Shown piece by piece: positions 7,957-15,576 of a stretch of DNA of 48,547 nucleotides. The position numbers were made by a program, and so were the translations under genes. This DNA comes from Nocardia aobensis NBRC 100429 (GTDB lineage Bacteria > Actinomycetota > Actinomycetes > Mycobacteriales > Mycobacteriaceae), in the NCBI RefSeq assembly GCF_000308375.1, contig NZ_BAFQ01000289.1:1-48547 (forward strand), written 5' to 3'. The first letter of the stretch is position 1. Each line of letters begins with the position of its first letter. Under the pieces are notes generated by a model. The model did not search any database. It worked only from the letters and a program-made list of their open reading frames with translations, and had not been told where the DNA came from.

Positions 7957-9177
7957 TCAGAAGCGCACGGGCAACTTCTCCAGAGTGCTGGAGGTGATTC
8001 CGGGGCGCCAGGTGATTTCGTCCATCCCGACGGCGAGCGTGATATCCGGCATGCGTCGCAGCACTGTGCTCAGGCCGACGGATGCTTCCAGGCGAGCCAG
8101 CGGGGCGCCCAGGCAGAAGTGCATGCCTTTGCCGAAGCCCAGGTGGCGCTGACTGTCCTCGCGCCGGATATCGAAGGTCGCCGCATCCGGGAAACGCGAT
8201 TCGTCACGATTGGCCGAGGTGACGCACAAATAGATGTGATCGCCCTTCTTCAGCTGCTGCCCTTGATATTCGAAGTCCTCGGCCACCCAGCGGTCGTTGG
8301 CGTTCATCAGCGGACCGCGGTATCGGATGACCTCCTCGATCGCCTGTTTCAGCAGTGCGGGATCGCTCTTCACCGCCTCCGCCTGTTCCGGATGCTGGAA
8401 GAAGGTCAGCATCGCGCTGCTCAGCAAAGCGGTCGTGGTCTCGTTACCGGCCAGGATCAGCAGCTGGGCCATACCTATGATTTCCTTGCGGGACAGGCGA
8501 TCTCCCTCGAGCTCCACCTGCAGCAGACGACTCAGCAGATCCGGTGCGGGCTGTTGTTGTTTGGCCTCGAGCAGTGCGTGCAGGTAGTGCAGGAACTCCT
8601 GCATCTCGTCCTTGATCTGCATCGCGGCAGCGGGATTGCCCATGGCGTCGACATACAGATTGGACCAGATCCGGAACTTCTCCTGATCCGCGGTGGGTAC
8701 GCCGAGGATTTCCGAGATCACCTGCATGGGCAGTGGGAAGGCGATCTCCTGCACGAAGTCGATCTCACCGTGTTCGGGCAGCCGGTCGATCAGGGCATCG
8801 GTGATCTGCTGAATGCGTGGCTGCCAGGTCTCGATGAATCGCGGCGTGAACGACGCGCTGACCAGTCGGCGCAGGCGGGCGTGGTTGACCGGGTCGCTCT
8901 GGAAGATCACCGAATGCAGTAGCGCATCGGAGAATTCGCCGTGCGGAAACACCATGGCGAGAACCTCCGGCGGATACACGTCGGCCGCGTTGTTGGTCAG
9001 GCGGGAGTCGCGAAAGAACGCCTCCACATCGTCGTAGCGGGTGACCAGCCAGCCGGATTCGCCGCCGGGCAGCGCTATCTTCGCGATCGGTGAGTCCTTG
9101 CGCAGGTCGGCGAGGATTTCGAAGGGGGCGTATTTGAACGCTGGTGATGTGATATCGAAGGACGCGGTGGTCGACAT
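7957..9177 (-). CDS. Cytochrome P450 (CYP)
   Basis: A 406-residue soluble P450 monooxygenase. The heme-thiolate loop FGKGMHFCLGAP has Cys355 as ligand. The K-helix ExxR is Glu282/Arg285. The I-helix reads AGNETTT (243-249), with Asn-Glu in place of the more common AG-x-D-T, typical of several actinobacterial families. It needs ferredoxin and a reductase, which are not encoded nearby. The ATG at 9177 is chosen because GGAG precedes it. The substrate is unknown. No biosynthetic cluster surrounds it, so a catabolic or modifying role is as likely as biosynthesis. Confidence 0.93.
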   Translation of the reverse strand: MSTTASFDITSPAFKYAPFEILADLRKDSPIAKIALPGGESGWLVTRYDDVEAFFRDSRLTNNAADVYPPEVLAMVFPHGEFSDALLHSVIFQSDPVNHARLRRLVSASFTPRFIETWQPRIQQITDALIDRLPEHGEIDFVQEIAFPLPMQVISEILGVPTADQEKFRIWSNLYVDAMGNPAAAMQIKDEMQEFLHYLHALLEAKQQQPAPDLLSRLLQVELEGDRLSRKEIIGMAQLLILAGNETTTALLSSAMLTFFQHPEQAEAVKSDPALLKQAIEEVIRYRGPLMNANDRWVAEDFEYQGQQLKKGDHIYLCVTSANRDESRFPDAATFDIRREDSQRHLGFGKGMHFCLGAPLARLEASVGLSTVLRRMPDITLAVGMDEITWRPGITSSTLEKLPVRF

Positions 9178-9332
9178 CGAGACTCCGTTCTCAACGGGCT
9201 GCACGCGGAGCGGTGCGATGCCCGCCGATATTGAATACGATCCGTTTCACCAGGTATGCGGATCTGGCTCCCAAGCGTGGGAAGTGCTCTCGCCCAAGCT
9301 ATTCGGGTACCGCAGCTGGCCGGACGGCGGTC

Positions 9333-10364
9333 TCACGACAGCGTGGCCGCCAGTTCGGCATGCAGATCCAGCAGATCCGGGATTTGTTCGGCGGGGCGGC
9401 GGCCGAATCCGCATTCGGTGGCGATACCGAAGCCGTCGACGATTTCCCGGGCGGCGGCGATGCGGCGCAGGGCCCCGTCGCGGCCGTCGGTGGCGTGCAC
9501 CAGTCCGAGGTACAGCCGGGTTCGCGGCGGCAGGCGAAGTCCGGCCAGCGGTGCGAAGTACTCGCGGTCGGTGCGCGAGCGCGGAACCGGCATATGCACC
9601 CAGTCGACCTGGCGCGGCAGCGCCGCGACCACACCGGACAGCACCGCCACCATGCGCCCGGTGTCGGTGGGCTCGGCGAAGTGCCGATGCCCGAAATCGC
9701 CGTAGCACAGGTGATATCCGAGTTCGATGTCGGTGGGCACGGCCGCGCCGAGGCGCACGAGCCGGGCGACGATCTCGCTCAGCCGGGTGTCGTCGTCGGC
9801 GCCGAACCAGGACGGGAACACCCCCTCGAAGATCGCGAATTCGACCGGGCAATCCCACTGCATCGCGAGATCGGTGTGTGGGATCTCCGCGGCGATGCGG
9901 CCGAGTTCGGCGAGCAGCGCCGCCTCGTAGCGCTGTTCGAGGATGTCCTGCGGATCGCCGACGAAAGCGCCCACCACCGAGATCGGGGTGGGCAGGCAGA
10001 CCTGGAACCGCACCCCGGCATCGATGTCGCCGCGTTCGCGCAGCTTGCGGAATACCCCCCAGGACTCGAGCGCTGCCTGCGCGTAACCCAGCTCACCGAA
10101 CTCGATCGATGCGGGATCCACGCCGGGTTTGGGCCGCACCCGCTCACTGGGCCCGTATTCCGGGCTCGGCGGCGGCGCCGTCTCCAGATCCGGATGCGCC
10201 CCCATCCGCGGCAACTGCCAGACCGTGAAGTTGTCGCGCTCGCCGGTCTCGCCGTCGGGTATGCGGCTGAGCCACGGTCCCAGCCGCCGCGCGGCCACAC
10301 CGAATACCGCCTCCGCATCCGGCAGCGGCACACTGCCACACAGGTGAACATCGCCTCGGGTCAC
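9333..10364 (-). CDS. MetE C-terminal-like (UROD/MetE superfamily) zinc protein
   Basis: A 343-residue protein resembling the C-terminal, catalytic half of cobalamin-independent methionine synthase. The zinc signature is retained: His218 and Cys220 in YHLCYGDF (compare HMCYSEF of MetE) and Cys318 in TECGFGRR (compare DCGLKTR). The N-terminal MetE half is absent. Such single-domain proteins are thought to be zinc-dependent alkyltransferases acting on thiols, with unknown methyl donor. The start is GTG 10364, preceded by GAGGAG at six bases. The open frame continues upstream but loses protein-like composition. It follows the PucR regulator and a small coupled ORF on the same strand. Confidence 0.75.
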   Translation of the reverse strand: MTRGDVHLCGSVPLPDAEAVFGVAARRLGPWLSRIPDGETGERDNFTVWQLPRMGAHPDLETAPPPSPEYGPSERVRPKPGVDPASIEFGELGYAQAALESWGVFRKLRERGDIDAGVRFQVCLPTPISVVGAFVGDPQDILEQRYEAALLAELGRIAAEIPHTDLAMQWDCPVEFAIFEGVFPSWFGADDDTRLSEIVARLVRLGAAVPTDIELGYHLCYGDFGHRHFAEPTDTGRMVAVLSGVVAALPRQVDWVHMPVPRSRTDREYFAPLAGLRLPPRTRLYLGLVHATDGRDGALRRIAAAREIVDGFGIATECGFGRRPAEQIPDLLDLHAELAATLS

Positions 10365-10649
10365 CGCGAACTCCTCATATCCCGGCCGCTGGAGTCCGGG
10401 TGCGGGATTCGGGGACGCAGCGGCGCACTCGATCGACGCGACGAGACTAGATCCAGCCGCCGCCCGCGCGATTCCCACGCGCGAGAATGCGCGACGTCGA
10501 ACGACGAAGGCGCGTCGGAGCCGAGTCCGACGACCGCGCACGCGCCACCGACGCCCGTGTCGAGCACCCACACCTGAAACGGGCATTCGGAAGGACCGGT
10601 TCGGCATGCAGTTGCGATCCGTCTGTCGGTAGGCACGGTCTGTCGAGGA

Positions 10650-10919
10650 TCACGTCCATCGCCAGTGTCGGCACCCTGGGTGTGGCGGAATCAGTTTGGT
10701 CCAGAATTCGTGGCGTACCGCGTCCCACAATGTATTTATTTCGGGATGAAGTTCTCGTGCCTGTGCGAGATCCGGAAATTCCTCGGGGCCGAACGAGACA
10801 ATCGGCGGGGCGCCGGAGGCATCGTGTTTCCAATGCGTGGAGCTTTCTTCAATATATTTTCGATCGGTGTCGATACCGACCCACCGGAGTACTTCTGCGC
10901 TCGCCGGCACTGTGCTCAC
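10650..10919 (-). CDS. Hypothetical 89-residue protein, coupled to pucR
   Basis: Not recognised. The GTG at 10919 overlaps the stop of the PucR gene in a GTGA arrangement, which suggests translational coupling. The product is charged and aromatic (KYIEESSTHWKHDASG, VSFGPEEFPDLAQARELHPE, EFWTKLIPP), with protein-like composition and no membrane segment. The DNA is AT-richer than its neighbours, so it may be recently acquired or decaying. The last residues (PHPGCRHWRWT) look less natural. The 285 bp from here to the MetE-like gene hold nothing else I can support. Confidence 0.45.
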   Translation of the reverse strand: MSTVPASAEVLRWVGIDTDRKYIEESSTHWKHDASGAPPIVSFGPEEFPDLAQARELHPEINTLWDAVRHEFWTKLIPPHPGCRHWRWT

Positions 10920-12181
10920 GTGCGGTAGGTGTGGGCAACCAATGCCGAACGCAGGTGCCACAGCCCGCTCGCCTGGGTGGAATCGAACCCCGTGAGCTGC
11001 CCGATCCGCTTGAGCCGGTAGTCCACGGTGTTGATGTGCACGTTCAGTAGCCGCGCAGTGCGTTGGCGGTTCAGGTTGTGCGCGATATGGACCTGCAACG
11101 TCTCCAGCAGTTCCGGATGCTCGTCCAACGGATCGAGCAGCGACCCGAGATGGTCACGCCCCGGGCCGGGGCGGGTGAGCTGGTATTCCAGAGCCAGATC
11201 GTCGAAGTGATACAGGCCCGGCACCGATCCCAACCGGGACACGACGTCGAGCAGTTCGTGGGCTTGATCCGCGGCCGTGGGCAGGGTGTCGGTAGCGGCG
11301 GTGACCATGGTGGCGGTGATGGGCACGCGCGCCGCCCGCGACAGATTCCCGATGAGTTCTTCCAGGGCCCCCTCGGTGATGCGATCGGCGGGGATGAGCA
11401 CGGTGCCGCCGTCGATCGACAGCAGTGACAGCACGGTGTCGTCGCAGCGGGTGGCCAGTTCTGCCTGCAGGCGCCGGAGTTTGCGGCGGGCAACGACTTT
11501 CGCGTTCAGCGTCGGGTTGGATTCGTCGGGGTGGGACGGAATGGCGAGGGCCAACACGCGATAGCGGCCGGCGATGTCGATGCCACACTCGCGGGCCATC
11601 GTGGAGGTGGGGTGGCCGCCGAGCAGTGCCGAGGTGAGCGTGTGCACCGCGGTGTGGTGCTCCGACACGACTGCGCGCAATTCGCGTACATAGGCCACCG
11701 AGACCGCCGTGGTCATGGTGTCGAGCATCTCGACGACGAGTTTGGCGGCATCGAGAATGCTCTGATAGTCGGCCGTGCTGAGCATCGGATCGGTATCGGC
11801 CGAGCCGGAGGCACGTTGCTTGGCCAAGGCAGTGGACACCACCAGGTCGAAGCCGATCTTGAAGCCTTCGTGAATGGCGTGGTGAATGGTCCCGATGGGC
11901 ACACCTTCGCGAGCCCATTGAGCCGCGGCGTCCTTCAGTTGCCCGGTCTTTTCCGCAATGTTGCTGCCGTCCAGCATGCTGACCGCCAACTCCAGGCACA
12001 CGCGGGTGATGATGGTGATGTCGCCATGGATCGCGTCACCTGGCAAGGTGCCACAGGGCGCGACGGTTTCGACGAAGTGGCTGACCATCTGCCGCGACAG
12101 GGCCCGCACGTCTTTCAGCGGCAACGATACGGGCCGACCGGATACAGTGAGGCCTTGCTGATATGGAGAGGTGACAGGCAT
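10916..12181 (-). CDS. PucR/CdaR-family transcriptional regulator
   Basis: A 421-residue regulator with three parts: an N-terminal RsbRD_N-like helical domain (about 20-170, LPLKDVRALSRQMVSHFVET), a degenerate GGDEF-like middle region (about 190-330) and a C-terminal PucR-type HTH (LQVHIAHNLNRQRTARLLNV, then HINTVDYRLKRI). The ATG at 12181 follows GGAGGAAGG. PucR proteins usually activate a neighbouring catabolic gene in response to a metabolite. Candidate targets are the coupled small ORF and the MetE-like gene downstream, or the divergent GCS2 gene (inference). Confidence 0.88.
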   Translation of the reverse strand: MPVTSPYQQGLTVSGRPVSLPLKDVRALSRQMVSHFVETVAPCGTLPGDAIHGDITIITRVCLELAVSMLDGSNIAEKTGQLKDAAAQWAREGVPIGTIHHAIHEGFKIGFDLVVSTALAKQRASGSADTDPMLSTADYQSILDAAKLVVEMLDTMTTAVSVAYVRELRAVVSEHHTAVHTLTSALLGGHPTSTMARECGIDIAGRYRVLALAIPSHPDESNPTLNAKVVARRKLRRLQAELATRCDDTVLSLLSIDGGTVLIPADRITEGALEELIGNLSRAARVPITATMVTAATDTLPTAADQAHELLDVVSRLGSVPGLYHFDDLALEYQLTRPGPGRDHLGSLLDPLDEHPELLETLQVHIAHNLNRQRTARLLNVHINTVDYRLKRIGQLTGFDSTQASGLWHLRSALVAHTYRT

Positions 12182-12752
12182 GATCGAACTTCCTTCCTCC
12201 CCGGTTAGCTGGGCTATTTCACCAGCGTAACCAGGGCAGGATTCGTGAGGAAGTACTACTCCGGGTCACGTGATCTTTGGGATCAGCGGCCGTCAGGCGA
12301 TTGTGGTAGACCACAACGACGATCGGCTGAGCTGCGATCGATATGCCGAGATGACGGCGAACCACACCCTCTCGCACCGCTCCTACCGCACCGGCCACCC
12401 AGGGATCTTCGGCGTCCAGGCGGGATGGAGTCGGGTCGAGTTCGGCGAAGAATCCACGACCTCAGCCAACCCACTGTTTGACGGGCAATTTTCCGGTAAA
12501 CTTCGAGTTCCTCACATTCCGGAGCTGGAGGACAGAATTCCACCAGCGTGGCCGTCACGCTGGTCGACGAAGCGGAGAATCAGCGTCAGGACTCGTTTCA
12601 AACACCCGTTCAACCGAACTTCGTAGCATTACAGGCCACACTCGGAGAATCAGGAACAATCGCACTCAGGTTATCCGAACTGTCGGCAGTGAACGATGCG
12701 GCGAATTCGGCGAGCGCGCATGAATCGACAGGCAATAATCCGGGAGGTGGCC
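12182..12752. other. Intergenic region between pucR and GCS2 gene
   Basis: About 570 bp between divergent genes. It is locally AT-richer than the genes around it. Short open frames on both strands lack ribosome sites and recognisable motifs. It must contain the promoters of both neighbours, but I could not pin down a -10/-35 pair or an operator. The 3' end carries GGGAGGTGG, the ribosome site of the GCS2 gene. Confidence 0.5.
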
Positions 12753-13913
12753 GTGGCGTCCATGGTGTCGAGTGACCCACGTGATCCATTGCACAGCAAC
12801 AGTATTCGCCCATTCACCGTCGGCGTCGAAGAGGAGTTCGTTCTGGTCGATCCGGCCACCGGACTACCCTCGCTGACCAACACCACCGTCGCGGCACGTG
12901 CCCCGGATGCCGAACTGCAACTGGAATTATCCCAGTGCCAGATCGAGACCTGCACACCGGTCTGCGCGAGCATTACGGAGTTGTACCGCGAAGTTCGACG
13001 GGCGCGACTCTCGGTCACGCAGGCCGCGACCTGCGCGGGATCGCTGCCACTGGCGGTGGGAGTGCCGATCTGGAGACCGCCGCCCGGGTCAATGACCGAC
13101 ACTCCGAGATACCGACGCATGGCGGCGCATTTCGGCGAACTGGCCGAGCAAGTGATCTGCGGTTGCCACGTCCACGTCTGCGTGCCCGACCGCGACATCG
13201 CGGTGCAGGTCAGCAATCACCTGCGCCCTTGGCTGCCGACCCTGTTGGCGCTGACGGCGAATTCCCCGATCACAAGTGGTATCGACACCGGCTACGCCAG
13301 CTGGCGCCACCTACTGTGGGCGCGATGGCCCAGCGCCGGGCCGCCCCCGTACCTGCGGTCCGCCGCCGAATACGACGACACGGTCACCAAGCTCGTCGAG
13401 GACGGGCACATCCTCGACGCAGCGATGGTCTATTGGGATGTGCGATTGTCCTCGCATCTGCCCACGATCGAGATCCGCATCAGCGACGTTCCGGCCACGG
13501 TCGAGGAAACGGCACTTTTGGCGAGTCTCGTCCGGGCGCTGGTCGTCACCTCCGTGGCGGCAGTGGGCAGCGGACGGACATCGGACCCTGTCGACCTGGC
13601 ATATCTGCGGGCGGCATGCCGGCGCGCGGCCCACGACGGCCTGTCCGGTCCGCAGTTCCGCAGCGCTACACGACATTCCGTGCCCAAGCCCGCCTCCATC
13701 GCACATCTGCTCTCCCATATCCGCCCCGCTCTCGAACAGTCCGGCGACTACGAATTCACGCGCGGCGCGTTGGCAACAGTCCTGAGGAGCGGCAACGGCG
13801 CTGTCCGACAACGCGAAGCATTGCGCATCGGAGGCCCCACTCAGGTCTTGAAGCAGATGGCACGATCGACCACCGAAGGATGCGCCGCCACCGAAGACCG
13901 TCAGCCGGCGTGA
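12753..13913 (+). CDS. GCS2-family carboxylate-amine ligase (YbdK/EgtA-like)
   Basis: A 386-residue member of the glutamate-cysteine ligase type 2 family, which joins glutamate to a thiol amino acid or other amine with ATP. The N-terminal hallmark is FTVGVEEEFVLVDP. CGCHVHVCVPDRD carries the conserved His/Cys loop, and TIEIRISDVPATVEE is the family strand near the active site. GTG 12753 is five bases after GGGAGGTGG. ATG 12762 is an alternative. In mycobacteria EgtA of this family starts ergothioneine synthesis, but egtB, egtD and egtE are not here, so the product is not assigned. It is convergent with a class II amidotransferase. Confidence 0.82.
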   Translation: MASMVSSDPRDPLHSNSIRPFTVGVEEEFVLVDPATGLPSLTNTTVAARAPDAELQLELSQCQIETCTPVCASITELYREVRRARLSVTQAATCAGSLPLAVGVPIWRPPPGSMTDTPRYRRMAAHFGELAEQVICGCHVHVCVPDRDIAVQVSNHLRPWLPTLLALTANSPITSGIDTGYASWRHLLWARWPSAGPPPYLRSAAEYDDTVTKLVEDGHILDAAMVYWDVRLSSHLPTIEIRISDVPATVEETALLASLVRALVVTSVAAVGSGRTSDPVDLAYLRAACRRAAHDGLSGPQFRSATRHSVPKPASIAHLLSHIRPALEQSGDYEFTRGALATVLRSGNGAVRQREALRIGGPTQVLKQMARSTTEGCAATEDRQPA

Positions 13914-13946
13914 CGAACCAGACGCCCATCGGCGCCTGTGCCGACC

Positions 13947-14780
13947 TCAGACGGGTGAGATCGGCACGAAGGGCCAGATCGCGTCGGCACCGGATCCCAC
14001 CGTCGCAGCACAGGATTCGGGCACCTCGTTCCACGCCCCCTCGAGATCGCGCAGCGGCTCCGACACCACGAAGCGGGTCTCACCGCCCAGTTCGCGCAAA
14101 ACCTCGACTTCGGGGTGCAATGCTCGTAACTGGGAGAGCTTGGTCGAGAAGAACAGTGAGCGCGATCGGCGCTCGCTGGAATAACGGAAGACCCAGAGGT
14201 TTTGACCGTTGGTCGTCGCGACGGTCATCTGAACCGGATGCTCGACACTATGCGCGTGCCCGACGTCCTCGACGAAGCCGACTGCCCGCGCGACGGCACC
14301 GAGCGGATCATCGGCGAGACCGAAGGTCAGGGCGAGGTAGAACAACGCTTCCGTGTCCGTTGAGCCCTCGATGTCGGAGAACAGCCCAGGATCCACGGCC
14401 ATCAACAAATCGCGCCTGATTTCACTGAAACCACGCAGGGCGCCGTTGTGCACCCATAACCATCGACCGTGCCGGAACGGATGACAATTGCTGCGCTGAA
14501 CCGCGGTCCCAGTCGAAGCCCGCACATGAGCGAGCAACCTCGACGTGCGCACCTGACCAGCTATCTCCCGCAAATTCTTATCGTTCCAGGCCGGCTCGAT
14601 CCCCTTGTACACCGCGGGTTCGGCACCCTCGCCATACCAGCCGACACCGAAGCCGTCCCCGTTGGTGGTGGTCTCTCCCAGACGAGAGTGCAGACTCTGG
14701 TCGATCAGAGAATGTTCAGGGCGAAACAGCAGATCCTCGACAAGAATCGGCTCGCCCCAGTACGCCATCCACCGGCACAT
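13947..14780 (-). CDS. Class II glutamine amidotransferase (YafJ-type)
   Basis: A 277-residue Ntn hydrolase. Cys2 (MCRWMAYWGEP) becomes the N-terminal nucleophile after Met removal. The Ntn-amidotransferase signature is present: NGDGFGVGWYG, AHVRASTGTAVQRSNCHPF and VHNGAL, with the substrate Arg and the oxyanion Asn/Gly. It lacks any synthase domain, as in YafJ and EgtC proteins. The MCRWMAYWG start resembles YafJ more than the MCRHLGWLG start of EgtC. It hydrolyses a gamma-glutamyl amide, and the true substrate is unknown. Its convergent partner is the GCS2 ligase, which makes gamma-glutamyl bonds. No clear ribosome site precedes the ATG. Confidence 0.85.
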   Translation of the reverse strand: MCRWMAYWGEPILVEDLLFRPEHSLIDQSLHSRLGETTTNGDGFGVGWYGEGAEPAVYKGIEPAWNDKNLREIAGQVRTSRLLAHVRASTGTAVQRSNCHPFRHGRWLWVHNGALRGFSEIRRDLLMAVDPGLFSDIEGSTDTEALFYLALTFGLADDPLGAVARAVGFVEDVGHAHSVEHPVQMTVATTNGQNLWVFRYSSERRSRSLFFSTKLSQLRALHPEVEVLRELGGETRFVVSEPLRDLEGAWNEVPESCAATVGSGADAIWPFVPISPV

Positions 14781-14862
14781 ACATCAATTCAAACAGAGTC
14801 GACACGCTCTGCGATAGCCCCTCAGATTCCGTGGGCCGTCGCACCCCTGTGCGGAATTACAG

Positions 14863-15057
14863 TTATCGGGCCGTTTCGCCGCCAATGGCGCGCTGCCAAT
14901 CCTTCCGCGTCCGGAGGCCACGCGACCGGCCATCGATACGGATACGAACTCGGCGCGCCCGCGGTTTCGCTGTCAGCGCGATGAGCGCGCGTGCGTCGTC
15001 TTCGATCTCGACGTCAAGTCGGGCGACGTCCGCCGGTTTCGTATGCTCGGCGACCAT
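14863..15057 (-). CDS. Hypothetical 64-residue basic protein
   Basis: Not recognised. The sequence VARLDVEIEDDARALIALTA followed by KPRARRVRIRIDGRSRG and LRTRKDWQRAIGG has protein-like composition: an acidic helix, then a basic beta-rich half. Third positions are GC-rich, as in real genes here. Its ATG (15057-15055) overlaps the ATG of the divergent ynfA within a CATG, which is unusual and lowers confidence. If not real, 14781-15055 is a plain intergenic region between the amidotransferase and ynfA. Confidence 0.33.
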   Translation of the reverse strand: MVAEHTKPADVARLDVEIEDDARALIALTAKPRARRVRIRIDGRSRGLRTRKDWQRAIGGETAR

Positions 15058-15388
15058 GACCGTCGCACGTTCGATCCTGCTTTTCGCCCTCGCCGCTATC
15101 GCCGAGATCGGCGGAGCGTGGTTGGTGTGGCAAGGCGTGCGCGAACACCGCGGCTGGGCCTGGATCGGCGCCGGCATCATCGCCCTCGGCATCTACGGAT
15201 TCGTCGCCACCCTGCAACCGGATGCGAATTTCGGACGCATCCTCGCCGCCTACGGCGGCGTCTTCGTCGCCGGATCCCTGCTGTGGGGCATGACATTCGA
15301 CGGCTTCCGACCCGACCGCTGGGACATCACGGGCGCCGCCATCTGCCTACTCGGCGTCACCGTCATCATGTACGCCCCACGCAGCTGA
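15056..15388 (+). CDS. ynfA: YnfA family (UPF0060) small membrane protein
   Basis: A 110-residue protein of the UPF0060 family, related to small multidrug resistance-type membrane proteins. Four hydrophobic helices are evident. Family motifs include AIAEIGGAWLVWQGVREHRG, YGFVATLQPD and the loop FDGFRPDRWDITGAAICLLG. Length matches the family (about 108-110). The open frame extends upstream, but only the ATG at 15056 begins the family core. Function is unknown, with export or cation handling suspected from fold similarity. Confidence 0.92.
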   Translation: MTVARSILLFALAAIAEIGGAWLVWQGVREHRGWAWIGAGIIALGIYGFVATLQPDANFGRILAAYGGVFVAGSLLWGMTFDGFRPDRWDITGAAICLLGVTVIMYAPRS

Positions 15389-15390
15389 TC

Positions 15391-15483
15391 TGTTCGAATT
15401 ATTCTTTGGTCGGTGCGGTGGTCGGCTGCGCCGTCGGTGCCGCTATCGGTGCTGCGATCGGCTTCTTCGCTCCCGTTCCGTGA
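15391..15483 (+). pseudogene. C-terminal remnant of a glycine-zipper protein
   Basis: Directly after the ynfA stop, and with no start of its own, the plus strand reads SLVGAVVGCAVGAAIGAAIG followed by FFAPVP and a stop. The small-residue pattern GAVVGCAVGAAIGAAIG matches the membrane-inserting glycine-zipper segment of the two secreted proteins at 20216-20884 and 34079-34777 (GVGVLVGTAAGLGIGCVAG). I read it as a third, almost completely deleted copy. Confidence 0.4.
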
Positions 15484-15520
15484 ACCGCGGACTCCGAGTA
15501 GGCGAGTCGACGCATACGGC

Positions 15521-15554
15521 CGTGCCGGGTGGTTCATCAAAACCACCCGGCACG
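15521..15554. terminator. Strong hairpin, bidirectional terminator
   Basis: A perfect 14-bp stem (CGTGCCGGGTGGTT pairing with AACCACCCGGCACG) with a six-base loop lies between the ynfA side and the convergent CtaG/CopD gene. It should end transcripts from both directions, in the stem-only style common in actinobacteria. Confidence 0.75.
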
Positions 15555-15576
15555 ACCATGTTCGCAATTCCTCCGG

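Noticed and set aside
13947..14780. EgtC (ergothioneine) assignment for the amidotransferase
   Set aside because: The N-terminus MCRWMAYWGEP resembles YafJ rather than EgtC, and egtB/egtD are not next to it. Only the family is called.
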